From JAJDTT01 sp965116695 (GTDB lineage: Bacteria; Acidobacteriota; UBA6911; RPQK01; JAJDTT01), in assembly GCA_965116695.1 (NCBI GenBank), contig OZ220706.1, positions 2,790,001-2,854,000 of the forward strand: a stretch of 64,000 bases of DNA, read 5' to 3'. Positions 34,094-43,394 of this stretch are shown here, piece by piece (the stretch's first letter is position 1; each line of letters opens with the position of its first letter). Both the position numbers and the translations under genes were made by a program. The notes beneath the pieces are model-generated. The model was not told where the DNA came from. It searched no databases and worked only from the letters and a program-made list of their open reading frames with translations.

Positions 34094-35530
34094 TGCCAGC
34101 TTCCGAATCAGCGCCGACACTCTCTCGACGGCGATCTGCTCGGCGTCGGGGCGCGGTGCGACCGGCACACCGTAGGATTGGAAGAGCAGGTCCGGCACGT
34201 GGTAGATCTCACCCAATTGCCAACCCCCTTCGGGATAGTCCACTTCGCGGGGCAGGTAGCTGATGGAGCTGTTGGTGTATCCCAAGGGAAGGGTGTGCTT
34301 CAGCGGCGATCGCTCCTTGATGGCCAGTCCCGTCTCGAAGAAGATCTCCATGTTCATCCCCACCAGGACGATGTCGTTGACCCGGATGGCCTGCGCTTCC
34401 AGGTCCAGCGTTGGCTTGTCCGCCGTGGCGGCCGCCAGCAGGTTCTCGGACCACTCGGCAAACCGGGCGGCGACGCGAATCTCCCACTGCCGGGCGTTGC
34501 CGGCCTTCCGCCGCTCCAACTCGGCGCTCCACTGGTCGCGGATCCGCTCGGCCTCCTCGCGGGGAGGGAGGTTCCCGAATTCGAGCCCGATGGTCTCTTC
34601 AACGGCCCCCAGGTAGGTGCAGGTGTCCCCCTGCACGGACCGCCAGGGCCGGAACAGGATGTTGGGAATGTTTCCGAGAGGGATCCGGTTCCCCGGCTCC
34701 AGGTGGGTTCGGATCCCGGCGGCGACACGTAACGCCTCCGCCCCAAGCGCCATTCCGATACGCCCCTTCACGTCTCGGCAATCGACCTCGTAGCCGATGC
34801 CGGGGCGGGGATTGATGTTGCCGCCGCACGCCTGCAGGAAGATCGCCGTCCCCCCCAGGCATTTCTCGATCACCTCTCGCGCCGGTCCCGGAAAATCGGG
34901 CGAGCCCACCATGGAACGCGGTCCCACCGTAACCGGGTGGCAGCCGTAGCTGAACAGGACTGAGATGGGCCGGCCGTCCAGGTCGTCGACCCGGACTACA
35001 CCGACGGACGGATCGATGGGGTGGTCCGGCACTTCGCCCAGGACATCCCGCCCGTCGGGTCCGGTCTCCCGCCGGTAGATGCCGATGTCGCTCTCCCCCC
35101 AGCCGGCGCCGATGCGCGCCGGTTGGAGACCGGAATCGGCCTCCTGGACCGCCTCTACGAGCCAATCGGTCAGGTTGTCCCGGTATCGGGTCTTCAGCCG
35201 GGTCTGCTCCTCGGTGTCGGGAACCCAGTTGGGGAGACAGGGGCCGCTGTGATTGTGGCTCAGATTGAGCATGACGTTGGTCGCGGGGACACCGATGGCG
35301 TTGCCCATGCGCTCGCGCATGGCGCGGCCCTCGACCGGCGAAAAGACGGCAAGATCCAGGGCGGCGACGGCCACCTTGGTGGTCCGATTCGACAGCACCA
35401 GGACGGTCGCCGTCAAGTCGCTCTCCATGGCCTGGATCGGACTCGAGAACAGCCTCAGTCCCCCCATGGCCGTGCCGATCTCGGGGTTGATCACCCGCCG
35501 GGCGACACCTGCGTAAAGTGTTGACGACAT
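34091..35530 (-). CDS. Neutral/alkaline non-lysosomal ceramidase N-terminal-like protein
   Basis: The 479-residue protein matches the N-terminal amidase-like domain of neutral ceramidases. It has an early GxxxxxINPEIGTAMGG segment, and the zinc-site-like motif LSHNHSGP (His92, His94). A further His lies in SYGCHPVTVG, and ACGGNINPRP aligns with the QGDxGDxxPN region of true ceramidases. No signal peptide is visible, so it may be cytoplasmic and act on an amide other than ceramide. Many bacterial homologues of this length are uncharacterised. The stop codon TAG is the first triplet of the adjacent MITE-like element. Confidence 0.85.
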   Translation of the reverse strand: MSSTLYAGVARRVINPEIGTAMGGLRLFSSPIQAMESDLTATVLVLSNRTTKVAVAALDLAVFSPVEGRAMRERMGNAIGVPATNVMLNLSHNHSGPCLPNWVPDTEEQTRLKTRYRDNLTDWLVEAVQEADSGLQPARIGAGWGESDIGIYRRETGPDGRDVLGEVPDHPIDPSVGVVRVDDLDGRPISVLFSYGCHPVTVGPRSMVGSPDFPGPAREVIEKCLGGTAIFLQACGGNINPRPGIGYEVDCRDVKGRIGMALGAEALRVAAGIRTHLEPGNRIPLGNIPNILFRPWRSVQGDTCTYLGAVEETIGLEFGNLPPREEAERIRDQWSAELERRKAGNARQWEIRVAARFAEWSENLLAAATADKPTLDLEAQAIRVNDIVLVGMNMEIFFETGLAIKERSPLKHTLPLGYTNSSISYLPREVDYPEGGWQLGEIYHVPDLLFQSYGVPVAPRPDAEQIAVERVSALIRKLA

Positions 35531-35677
35531 GACTTGAATCTCCCTTCGGACGTGACGAAAAAGCGCAAATCCAGCTAGCCGGAAACTCTCACGGCGCCGA
35601 AAGTATATGACGAAAATGCGCTACACTTCAGTCTGCCTCTGATGGTTGTCCCGGCCTCTTCCTCATGTCTAATCTTG

Positions 35678-35843
35678 GTAGGGGCGACCCTTGTCTGGTC
35701 GCCCTTCCCGGGCCGGCAACCGTGGCGGGGACGAAAGAGGGCACCCACAAGGGGTGCCCCTACATCGGATCGTCTGGCGCACCCATAGGGGGTGCCCCGG
35801 CATCGGATCGTCTGACGCACCCAGAAGGGGGGTGCCCCGGATT
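35678..35843. repeat. REP-B block: inverted 86-bp bipartite element plus two direct copies
   Basis: 35678-35763 is the reverse complement of the bipartite element at 32943-33030, with few mismatches and the same inner GGGCCGGCAACC and GGGGACGAAAGAGGG. Two direct repeats of 38-39 bases follow, each starting ATCGGATCGTCTG at 35764 and 35802 and ending GGTGCCCCGG. Most of the 362-base gap 35531-35892 is this block, and no gene is seen in it. Confidence 0.85.
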
Positions 35844-35892
35844 GTCGGGAGAGGCGCGGGTCCAGAAACGTTGCGACACATTGGGATGGGGA

Positions 35893-36204
35893 ATGATGGA
35901 ACGTATCGCTTACACCATGAGACTGAAGCCGGACATGGTTCAGGGCTACAAGGAGGCCCACCAAAAAGTCTGGCCGGAGTTGATCGAGGCGGGGACCAGA
36001 GCGGGAATCAGGAATCACAGTTGTTTCGTCCGAGGAAATACTGTGATCATCTACCTTGAAACCGAGGATTACGCGGCAGCCGCGCGGGAACTGTCGGAGA
36101 AAGACGTCGTCAAACGCTGGAACGCGTACATGGCAGATTATTTCGATGGCAGCATCCAGGCCCAGCAGTCGGAACCCTGGGAAGAGGTCTTCCACATGGA
36201 TTGA
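35893..36204 (+). CDS. rhaM: L-rhamnose mutarotase
   Basis: This is a 103-residue protein of the RhaM (DUF718) family, which interconverts alpha- and beta-L-rhamnopyranose. Conserved features are YKEAHQKVWPEL (with the proposed catalytic His and the WPEL motif), RW.AYMADYF near residue 80, and the C-terminal WEEVFHMD. The length equals that of E. coli RhaM. The start is one of two adjacent ATGs (35893 or 35896), after GGGATGGGGA. The frame runs back through REP-B DNA to 35665, which I discount. No rhamnose kinase, isomerase or aldolase operon adjoins it, so it may serve a dispersed or non-phosphorylated rhamnose route. Confidence 0.93.
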   Translation: MMERIAYTMRLKPDMVQGYKEAHQKVWPELIEAGTRAGIRNHSCFVRGNTVIIYLETEDYAAAARELSEKDVVKRWNAYMADYFDGSIQAQQSEPWEEVFHMD

Positions 36205-36267
36205 TGCCGGCGCCCCAGAGACGCGCGCGGCAACTCTTGGCGGACGGGTATCCAGGTGTATCGATGA

Positions 36268-37869
36268 CTATTCCGGAACTTTGACCTGAAACAGGGCTTC
36301 CCCGGCCACGTCTGCGTCGGCGATCCGATCCTCGACTCGGATCTCCAACCGGTAATCCCCCGGTTCCAACTTCTTGAGGTCGAATACCTGAGCGACCAGC
36401 ACCCGGTCGGCATAGGGAACGATCTGATTCTGTCCGGGAGTGTTCAGGATCGCCTTTCCGTTCCGATTCCAGATCCTGGCATCGATGTCCAGGTCCGGTG
36501 CCTGGCTGGCGCCGTCGATGGCGTAACCGTAGATCTCGAAATAGGTCCCCAGCGGATCTTCGGGCTGAAACTCTCCGTCCATGGAGGGGTAGACTTTCCA
36601 GCCCAGCGGCGTGACGAACGGTGCGGTGACCGTTTCCCCCTCCGCCGGGACGATGTAGTCGGCCAAGGTCACCGAGGAGAGATTCAGATTGCCGGGAACC
36701 TTCAAGGGAAGACCCAGCCGACGCTGGATGGCCCCCATGCGGCTGCTCTGTTGATCGCGGACAATGACGTTGAGCTTGTAGATCCCGGGAGAAACGGGAA
36801 GCTTCTTCTGGAAATAGACATCCCGGGCAACCCGTTCCTGTGCGCTGCGAAGATCCCGGTAGATCGATTCCTCGAACTCATGGACCATCCGGCCCCCCAT
36901 TGCCGTGATGGATCCGTACAACTCGACGGTGGCGCGGCGCGTTCCGTCAGTCAGGTCCTCGTAGGTCAACTGCGAGCCCGGAACGACGACGGTGATGGGC
37001 ACCAGGAAAGTACTCGGATTCAGCACCTGGTAGGAATCGGTCACCTGCAAGGCAAGCTCGTCATAGGTGATCCGAGTCTGTACCGCGGCCCGGAGATCGT
37101 CGAACTTGATCTCCTGGGGTCGCTGGGCTTGGAAAAATGTTTCCAGCATCCGGAAAGGATTCGAAGAGGTCCGGTGGTGTCCCTCCCCCTCGAACCCCGA
37201 AGTTCGCATCAGATCCCTGGTGATGAACCGCCCGGGCCGGGTTTCCGCACCGATCATTTCGTAGAACGTCCACCCGCCCGCCGGCACATTCATCAGGGCG
37301 TCCTTTTCCTCGGGACGCAGGGCCAACTGAAAGTCGCCGGTCTGTGACCGGTCCACGAATTCCAAATCGACGCCCTGGCCGATTCCCGGCATGTGGTTGT
37401 AGTGCCATCTCTCGTAGGGAAAAGTTCGAGTCCGCCCTCCGCCCTCGGACAAGGGCCGGAAATACATGGCGCCTGACGTATACCGCTCGCGGCTCTGCGG
37501 CTCTCCGAAAATGATGTAGATGCGGCCCCGGTCCGTCCTCCATCCGGAGACGCCGGCGTAGTGGAAATGGTCGTTGGCAAACGCGATGCGCCGGTAGTGC
37601 TCCTCCTTGAACTCGTTCTCCCGTGTTGAGCGGTCGGGATCCCTCCGCCGCCAGAATTGCTCGATGAAGTTTTCTTTCTCGACGGCCGTGTTCAGGTTCT
37701 GGAAGGTGCTCTTTTCCTCGTCCGCGATGATGTAGACGACATCCTCCTTCAACCACTTCTCAAAGGGATCGACCTTCTCTTCCTGTTTTTGGGCGAACGT
37801 ATGCGGCGAGAAAACCAGGAATGAGAATACGACGGTGAGAAAACGGATTGGCGATGCCGCCTGCTTCAT
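36268..37869 (-). CDS. GWxTD domain-containing exported protein
   Basis: This is a 533-residue protein with a signal peptide (about residues 1-26). A conserved N-terminal domain contains ENFIEQFWRRRDPDRSTRENEFKEEHYRR and the diagnostic GWRTDRGRIYIIFG (GWxTD at 109-113). The rest is beta-rich, ending with a sandwich-like repeat (YRLEIRVEDRIADADVAGEALFQV). The family is common in Acidobacteria and has no established function. It is a clear paralogue of the 61505-63154 gene, with matching order and motifs. It is convergent with rhaM and separated from it by 63 bases. Confidence 0.92.
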   Translation of the reverse strand: MKQAASPIRFLTVVFSFLVFSPHTFAQKQEEKVDPFEKWLKEDVVYIIADEEKSTFQNLNTAVEKENFIEQFWRRRDPDRSTRENEFKEEHYRRIAFANDHFHYAGVSGWRTDRGRIYIIFGEPQSRERYTSGAMYFRPLSEGGGRTRTFPYERWHYNHMPGIGQGVDLEFVDRSQTGDFQLALRPEEKDALMNVPAGGWTFYEMIGAETRPGRFITRDLMRTSGFEGEGHHRTSSNPFRMLETFFQAQRPQEIKFDDLRAAVQTRITYDELALQVTDSYQVLNPSTFLVPITVVVPGSQLTYEDLTDGTRRATVELYGSITAMGGRMVHEFEESIYRDLRSAQERVARDVYFQKKLPVSPGIYKLNVIVRDQQSSRMGAIQRRLGLPLKVPGNLNLSSVTLADYIVPAEGETVTAPFVTPLGWKVYPSMDGEFQPEDPLGTYFEIYGYAIDGASQAPDLDIDARIWNRNGKAILNTPGQNQIVPYADRVLVAQVFDLKKLEPGDYRLEIRVEDRIADADVAGEALFQVKVPE

Positions 37870-37947
37870 CTTGAGGTTTCCATTCTACCCCAACCGGAGG
37901 CAGAGGTCTGGATAAACGGAAGCGATCCGATTACGCCGCGAGCAAAG

Positions 37948-39645
37948 TCATTCCCCGCCCACACGCGAAGCCAAAATCCTCAGCGCGGCTCTGGTCTCAA
38001 TGATCTGCCGTTCCAGGTTCTCCTTGTGCCGGGCGGCCTGATTGTCGCTTCTTTCCCCCGGATGGGCCAAATCCTCTTCCAACTCACTCAGGTAGCTGCG
38101 GCACAGTTCGAGGTTGCGATCAGCCGTTGCCGGGTTGTGGAAGCTCCCTCCGTTCACTCTGACGTAGACGGGCGTCGTATGGGCGACCTGGGTAAGGGCG
38201 GCATCGGTCCGGGCGGCGACCCAGATTCCACGTTGCACCGGAAGCTCCATCTCGATCGAGAGCAACTCTTCAGTCTGTCCCGGCTCCCCTGCAGAGACTT
38301 TCTTCAGCGTCTTGGAATGCCCTACGATTTCCAGTTGACGCAAGGGGATTTGAGACGCCTGCCCGTAGGCTTTGGCCGAGATCCTGATGGCAGCGCCCGC
38401 TTCCACATCCAGCGTCGCGCCGGGAAGCCGGTCATCCACCGTGAACTCCAGCATCGGTCCGCTGGTAACGAAGGTGCGGCCCGCCTTCACGCCCTGCAGC
38501 CAGTGGTCAAACGAGAAGCGGTCGCCGGTGTAGGCGTAGAAGCGGGCGTCGCCGATCTGCGAACACCCCTCTTCAAGGCCGAAGCGAGGTCCCCGCCCAC
38601 ACCAGGGAAAATCGGAACCGCCCAACGCCGTAAGCCGGTATCCGAGATCCAGGAAATGGTAATAGTGCTTGAGCGCCAGCGGCCCTTCCTTGGGACAGAA
38701 CTGCATCACCTCGAGAAAGTCGACCTTGCCTCGTAATACGTTGAGTGTCATTCCACGATAACCGTGAAAGGTCATCGCCTGATGGGCGAAACCGGTAATG
38801 CCTCCCAACTCGTGCACCTGGTCGAAAACACGGCCGTAGTTGTAATAGTCGTCCCGAAACCGAACGAACTCTTCCGCCCCGAGCGAGATGGTGTGACCGA
38901 TCTCGGGCGTCCGGGGGCCTTCCTGACCAGACGAGAGAATGGTGTTCCCTTCGCGGTACCGGCCCCGGCTGCCCCAAGCATATTGAGCGTAGTACGTCGC
39001 CCAAAAATCCCCCATTTGGAGAAGATGCGCCACGTGCACGTCCTCTGCGGCCGCCCAGCGAAGAATGGCCGGATCGTCGCGCGGCGACCGCCGCAGGTGA
39101 ATGTGATCGTCCCCCGAGTACCAGCCGCGCCGGGGCATGTCGATCCATCGCTCCAGCTTGCATTCTCGGGAAAGGCTCTCGCCCGGGTTGAGATCAAGCT
39201 GCACGGTCTGCGCGACGTACTCATATCCCTTGGACAGCTTGAGCGAATACGACCCCGGGGGCAGTTGCGCCTCGAAGGACCCATCGACGTAAAAGGAGCC
39301 GTCGGGCTGGAGCAGATACCCTTCCGCGCGATCGTAACGCCCGTACATGACCGGGATGGCAGCGTCCGGGATGGGGAGCGCAGATTCCGAGACCGCCAGG
39401 GCGCCCGTGACCCGGGGAGTGTTGCCGTCCGAGTCCCTCAGCAAGACCCGCACCGGGGTGGGTTGACCGGTGCCGGCATCGAGGATCCGAACCGACAGCG
39501 AGACCTCGCGGCTCGAGCGAGCGCAATAAATGAGGCCGAGCACAAAAAGTGCTGCAAGAGTGAACCGCCGAACCGAAAGAGACATGAGACCTCGCGCGGT
39601 TTTCAACGGGACTTTCATTTCCACCATTGGGCCATCGACAGCCAT
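37948..39645 (-). CDS. CehA/McbA family metallohydrolase (PHP-like), exported
   Basis: The 565-residue protein has an N-terminal export segment (about residues 22-41, LAALFVLGLIYC, possibly a lipoprotein). A beta-sandwich region (about 45-170) follows, then a PHP-like metal site starting GDDHIHLRRSPRDDP (HxH at about 181-183). Further histidines are in GFAHQAMTFHGYRG and an Asp/Trp/Cys cluster in GGSDFPWCGRGP. CehA and McbA relatives are carbamate hydrolases, and this branch is uncharacterised. The start ATG at 39645 has AAGGAG upstream; a second candidate is 39585. The first 425 bases lie within the open frame of the upstream nucleosidase gene, which I attribute to a lost stop in that gene. 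Confidence 0.82.
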   Translation of the reverse strand: MAVDGPMVEMKVPLKTARGLMSLSVRRFTLAALFVLGLIYCARSSREVSLSVRILDAGTGQPTPVRVLLRDSDGNTPRVTGALAVSESALPIPDAAIPVMYGRYDRAEGYLLQPDGSFYVDGSFEAQLPPGSYSLKLSKGYEYVAQTVQLDLNPGESLSRECKLERWIDMPRRGWYSGDDHIHLRRSPRDDPAILRWAAAEDVHVAHLLQMGDFWATYYAQYAWGSRGRYREGNTILSSGQEGPRTPEIGHTISLGAEEFVRFRDDYYNYGRVFDQVHELGGITGFAHQAMTFHGYRGMTLNVLRGKVDFLEVMQFCPKEGPLALKHYYHFLDLGYRLTALGGSDFPWCGRGPRFGLEEGCSQIGDARFYAYTGDRFSFDHWLQGVKAGRTFVTSGPMLEFTVDDRLPGATLDVEAGAAIRISAKAYGQASQIPLRQLEIVGHSKTLKKVSAGEPGQTEELLSIEMELPVQRGIWVAARTDAALTQVAHTTPVYVRVNGGSFHNPATADRNLELCRSYLSELEEDLAHPGERSDNQAARHKENLERQIIETRAALRILASRVGGE

Positions 39646-40390
39646 CCTCGCTACTCCTTATTGTGACCCGTTTGGCGACTTGTAGACTGGTCCGGTCTTG
39701 GCGTCCATGCACGACCCACTTGGGAAGGTGCAGAATCAGATCGTTCATGACCCGCTCAGTGTTTTCCACGTAGATCTGAACCTTGCCCTCGTAGACCTCA
39801 CCGCCTTCATCACCCACCAGATCCGTAACCCCACGCAAAATGAGACATCGGACCTGGTTTCGGTTGGCCACCCAGGCGATTGCGCCCGATTCCCAGTCTC
39901 CCGCCACTGCGCCGTATTTGGACTTCAAATCTGGAATATTTTCCGGCATGAGGTCCCGGTCTGCGGATACGAGAACGGTTCTCAACACGGGACGGGGATA
40001 TGGCTCGCTCAACCACGAAAGATCGATCTCCGTCGAATAGTCTCGGATCGCTTCCTCCGCATCCACCATCTGCTCGACAATGTCATAGACGACCGTCCGC
40101 TCGACCAGCACGACGGTGTTCTTTTCAACTTCCCCTACAAACCCGCCACAGGTGCCCAGATTCACGATCAGATCCGGAGACCAGCGATCAATCACGTATT
40201 GCGCTGACGCAGCGGCAGAAATCTTGCCCCATCCACCGTGAAAAAAGATGATGGACTGCCGGTCGTCTCCAGGGTCAAGATCCGTCTCAAACCATTCTCC
40301 AAAAGGAGATGCTTTGGGGGCGGCCTCCGGGAGGATTCTCCGGACGGCGTTCCATTCAATGTTGGCTGAAATGATCACAACAAGAGTCAT
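39221..40390 (-). CDS. Nucleoside phosphorylase / MTA-SAH-nucleosidase-like protein with run-on 3' end
   Basis: Only the first ~240 residues (40390 to about 39670) match the family. They show ISANIEWNAVRRILP, the glycine-rich FHGGWGKISAAASAQYVIDRW, NLGTCGGFVG, and the active-site segment GDWESGAIAWVANRN with the catalytic Glu, followed by RGVTD. The family cleaves purine nucleosides such as methylthioadenosine. After HLPKWV the frame has no stop and runs 425 bases through the next gene in another frame, giving an Arg-rich, shadow-like sequence. A +1 shift near 39700 would give a TAA stop at 39658, just before the next gene's AAGGAG and ATG, and a normal length of about 243 residues. A frameshift or base-call error near the 3' end is therefore likely. 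Confidence 0.78.
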   Translation of the reverse strand: MTLVVIISANIEWNAVRRILPEAAPKASPFGEWFETDLDPGDDRQSIIFFHGGWGKISAAASAQYVIDRWSPDLIVNLGTCGGFVGEVEKNTVVLVERTVVYDIVEQMVDAEEAIRDYSTEIDLSWLSEPYPRPVLRTVLVSADRDLMPENIPDLKSKYGAVAGDWESGAIAWVANRNQVRCLILRGVTDLVGDEGGEVYEGKVQIYVENTERVMNDLILHLPKWVVHGRQDRTSLQVAKRVTIRSSEDGCRWPNGGNESPVENRARSHVSFGSAVHSCSTFCARPHLLRSLEPRGLAVGSDPRCRHRSTHPGAGLAEGLGRQHSPGHGRPGGLGICAPHPGRCHPGHVRALRSRGRVSAPARRLLLRRWVLRGATAPGVVFAQAVQGI

Positions 40391-40594
40391 GGGAAGCTCC
40401 TTACAGCACTCTCGGAATCGCCTTGAATTCTGACTATATCAGGCAGGTATTTATCGAATTCAGGTTAGAAGCTACTCTGTAGAAGGAAATCGAAGATGAG
40501 TTCTGACACCGTTCCTGACTTCGACAGCGCCAAGGAACTACGCCGAAATCTCGACATCTGAAATCCTAGCTTCTGCCGGAGCGAATCTCGAAGA

Positions 40595-42109
40595 ATGAGC
40601 CAACCGTATCGAATCGCCCTCGGCACCATCTTCACCGAGTCCAATCACCTGGTCGGCACGTTCACCGACCTGGCCTGCTTCGAACGGACGGAGCTGCGCC
40701 GGGGACCTCAGGTCCTGGAGTCGACCGACGGCGTCGTGGGTGGAATGCTGGCCGGTCTGAGGGATCGCGGCGCGGACATCGTGCCGCTGCTGGTGGCCAC
40801 GGCCGTCCCGGGGGGTATCCTGAGCCGGGAGTGCTACCTCACGTTGAAGACGGAGCTTCTGCAACGTTTGCGGGACTCCATGCCGGTGGACGGAGTGCTG
40901 CTCCCCTTGCACGGCGGCGCCGCGGTCGAGGAAATCGGCGACCTGGAAGGGGATCTGGCGGAGGCGGTGCGTAACGTCGTGGGACCGGAGGTTCCCATCG
41001 TAGGGACGCTCGATCTGCACGCCCACGTCAGCGAGACGATGGTCGAATGCGCCGACGCGTTGCTGGCCTGGGAGACCTATCCCCATCGGGACACGTACAC
41101 CACCGGAGTCCGGGGTGTCCGGATGCTGCTCGACATCCTCGAAGGGACGGTTCGGCCGGCCATGGCCATGGCCAAGGTGCCGGTCATCGTGGGCGGGATC
41201 ATGGGCTCCACGGAAGGTTCGGCTCCCTTCGCCGACGTCATGCGATTCGCCAAGTCCATGGAGCAGCGGCCCGGCGTGTTGTCCACCAGCACCTTCCTGG
41301 TCCAGCCCTATCTCGATCATTCCGGCATGGGGGGCGGCGGCCTGGTCATTACCGACGGCGACATCACCACGGCCGTCGAGTTGTCGACGCAGATCGCCGA
41401 GATGTATTGGGAGCGGAGGTTCGACCTCGAACCCCGAGTCCGGACGCCGCGGGAGGCGATCGCCCGAGGCCTGGAGTTGGAGGGAGGACCCATCCTCCTG
41501 CTGGAGACCGCGGATAGCGTCGGGGGAGGCGCCGCCGGCGACAGCGTAGCCACGTTGCGCGCGCTGTTGGAGTACCCGGTTTCGGCGCCCGCCCTGGTTC
41601 CCGTCGTCGATCCGGAAGCCGCGGCCGGATGCCATCAGGCAGGGACCGGCACGGAGATCGAGCTGACTCTGGGTCACAAGGTGGATCCGCGCTGGGGGAA
41701 GCCCATGACGGTGACGGGACGGATCGAGAAGCTGACCGACGGAAAGTTCGAATACTCGGGCGGCATCTGGGGAGGCCAGGTCGCCGATATGGGACCTTCG
41801 GTCCGGCTCCGGATCGGTTCGGTCCGAGTGCTGATTTGCACCTATCCCACGTACGATTGGGCCGACGAGCAATACCGGTCCATGGGCATGGACACGCGGA
41901 ACGCCAAATTCATCGTGGTTAAGAATCCCATGAATTACCGAGTCGGCTATGACGGAAAGTTCACGGAGGCGCTGGTGCTGGATACGCCGGGGCCGACACC
42001 GGCGGTCTTGCGCCACGTCCGATTCAAGGAGCTCAGGGGCCCGTATTTCCCGGCACAGAAGGAGATTCCGGCACTTCGGCCGGTTATTCTCCGCCGGGAG
42101 CCACGGTGA
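40595..42109 (+). CDS. M81 family metallopeptidase, MlrC (microcystinase C)-like
   Basis: This is a 504-residue cytoplasmic protein with the two MlrC domains (DUF1485, about residues 5-295, and the MlrC C-terminal domain to about 480). It begins IALGTIFTESNHLV. The metal-site motif is GTLDLHAHVSETM (near 134), followed by WETYPHRDTYTTG, and DNSDG-like SVGGGAAGDS marks the second domain. MlrC cleaves linearised microcystin peptides in sphingomonads. Homologues are widespread and probably act on other amides or peptides. It is divergent from the nucleosidase with 204 bases between them, and no strong ribosome site precedes the ATG. Confidence 0.9.
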   Translation: MSQPYRIALGTIFTESNHLVGTFTDLACFERTELRRGPQVLESTDGVVGGMLAGLRDRGADIVPLLVATAVPGGILSRECYLTLKTELLQRLRDSMPVDGVLLPLHGGAAVEEIGDLEGDLAEAVRNVVGPEVPIVGTLDLHAHVSETMVECADALLAWETYPHRDTYTTGVRGVRMLLDILEGTVRPAMAMAKVPVIVGGIMGSTEGSAPFADVMRFAKSMEQRPGVLSTSTFLVQPYLDHSGMGGGGLVITDGDITTAVELSTQIAEMYWERRFDLEPRVRTPREAIARGLELEGGPILLLETADSVGGGAAGDSVATLRALLEYPVSAPALVPVVDPEAAAGCHQAGTGTEIELTLGHKVDPRWGKPMTVTGRIEKLTDGKFEYSGGIWGGQVADMGPSVRLRIGSVRVLICTYPTYDWADEQYRSMGMDTRNAKFIVVKNPMNYRVGYDGKFTEALVLDTPGPTPAVLRHVRFKELRGPYFPAQKEIPALRPVILRREPR

Positions 42110-42190
42110 GGAGCGGCGGTTTCGCAATCGTCGAACTCGAAACGAAGAAGGGGCGATTGGGAAATCGCTCCGCCAAAAAGGACATCGAAT

Positions 42191-43261
42191 ATGGCATCAG
42201 CAACGAAACAAAAGGTCCGAGTGGGATTCATCGGGGCGGGAAACTGGGCGCAGACCAATCACATGCCGGTTCTGCAGGCCCGAGACGACGTGGTCTTGGC
42301 GGGAGTCGCCACCCCCACGAAGGAGTCGCGGGACCTTGCGGTGGAGAAGTTCGGCTTTCCCTACGCCACGGCCGACTATCGTGAGCTGCTGGAACAGCCC
42401 ATCGACGCCGTGGTGATCGCCTCGCCTCACGGATTCCACTACGAGCAATCCAAGGCCAGCCTCGAATCGGGCCGGCACGTCCTGGTGGAAAAGCCCATGG
42501 CGTTGCGGGCCGCCGAGGCCTGGGACCTGGTGGAGACGGCTGACGCGCGCGGGTTGGTGCTATCCATTCCCACCGGCTGGCACTACGTGCGCATGGTCGC
42601 CGTTGCCAAGGAGAAGATGGACCAGGGCGCGGTCGGGGAGGTGGAGTACATCGTCTGCCACATGGGCTCCGCCCTGCGGGCTCTCTACATGGGACGGAAA
42701 TGGCCCTATCCCATGGAAGATATCCCCGATCCGGAGACCTTCTACAGCGATCCCGATCTCGCGGGCGGCGGGCAGGGATTTTCCCAGTTGTCTCACAGCG
42801 TGGCGCTCCTGTTCTGGCTCACCGGCCTGCGCGGCAGCGAGGTGTTCGCCTACATGAGCGGCGCCGGCGCGCCGGTGGAGATGTACGACGCCATAGTGGC
42901 CAAGTTCGACAACGGCTCCATCGGGACCATTTCCGCCGCCGGCACCCAGCCCTCCAGCAAACCCAAGCACGAGATGGACATCCGCATCTACGGCAGCGAG
43001 GGGGAGTTGAGCCTCGATCTTTTTCATGAGCACCTGACCATCCACCGCGACGACGGCGGCAGTTTCGAACTGGAGGTGGAGCCGGGCGAGGGGGACTACG
43101 CCTGCGACGGCCCGCCCAACCGGTTCATCGACCTGATCCTGGGACGGAGCCGGGAGAACCGGTCGCCGGGAGAGATCTCCGCGCGCACCATCGAGCTGCT
43201 GGAGGCCGCCTACCGGTCGGCGGCCGGCGGTCGTGCGGAGCGGGTGGTCGCGGGCTCATAA
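42191..43261 (+). CDS. Gfo/Idh/MocA family oxidoreductase
   Basis: This is a 356-residue enzyme without a signal peptide. Its Rossmann motif is VGFIGAGNWAQTNHMP (about residues 11-26), the EKP signature is LVEKPMALRAAEA (near 98), and GQGFSQLSHSVALLFW carries the probable catalytic His. The ATG is preceded by AAGGA. It follows the M81 gene by 81 bases and precedes a cupin gene by 133 bases on the same strand, and may be transcribed with either. Its substrate is unknown; it is the fourth member of this family in the window. Confidence 0.93.
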   Translation: MASATKQKVRVGFIGAGNWAQTNHMPVLQARDDVVLAGVATPTKESRDLAVEKFGFPYATADYRELLEQPIDAVVIASPHGFHYEQSKASLESGRHVLVEKPMALRAAEAWDLVETADARGLVLSIPTGWHYVRMVAVAKEKMDQGAVGEVEYIVCHMGSALRALYMGRKWPYPMEDIPDPETFYSDPDLAGGGQGFSQLSHSVALLFWLTGLRGSEVFAYMSGAGAPVEMYDAIVAKFDNGSIGTISAAGTQPSSKPKHEMDIRIYGSEGELSLDLFHEHLTIHRDDGGSFELEVEPGEGDYACDGPPNRFIDLILGRSRENRSPGEISARTIELLEAAYRSAAGGRAERVVAGS

Positions 43262-43394
43262 AGGACCCGAACCCGTGCCTGAAACAGAGCCTGCGGAAGC
43301 GATTCAAGTCACTGTATATCAAGAACTTGGGAACTTGCAGCCCATATCGGCGCCCCGTAGAATCGGCTGACGATACCGAAAAAGGAGTTCTTCC

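Noticed and set aside
39221..39645. A genuine nucleosidase-metallohydrolase fusion
   Set aside because: The two genes are in different frames over this stretch, and the metallohydrolase has its own start, ribosome site and export signal.
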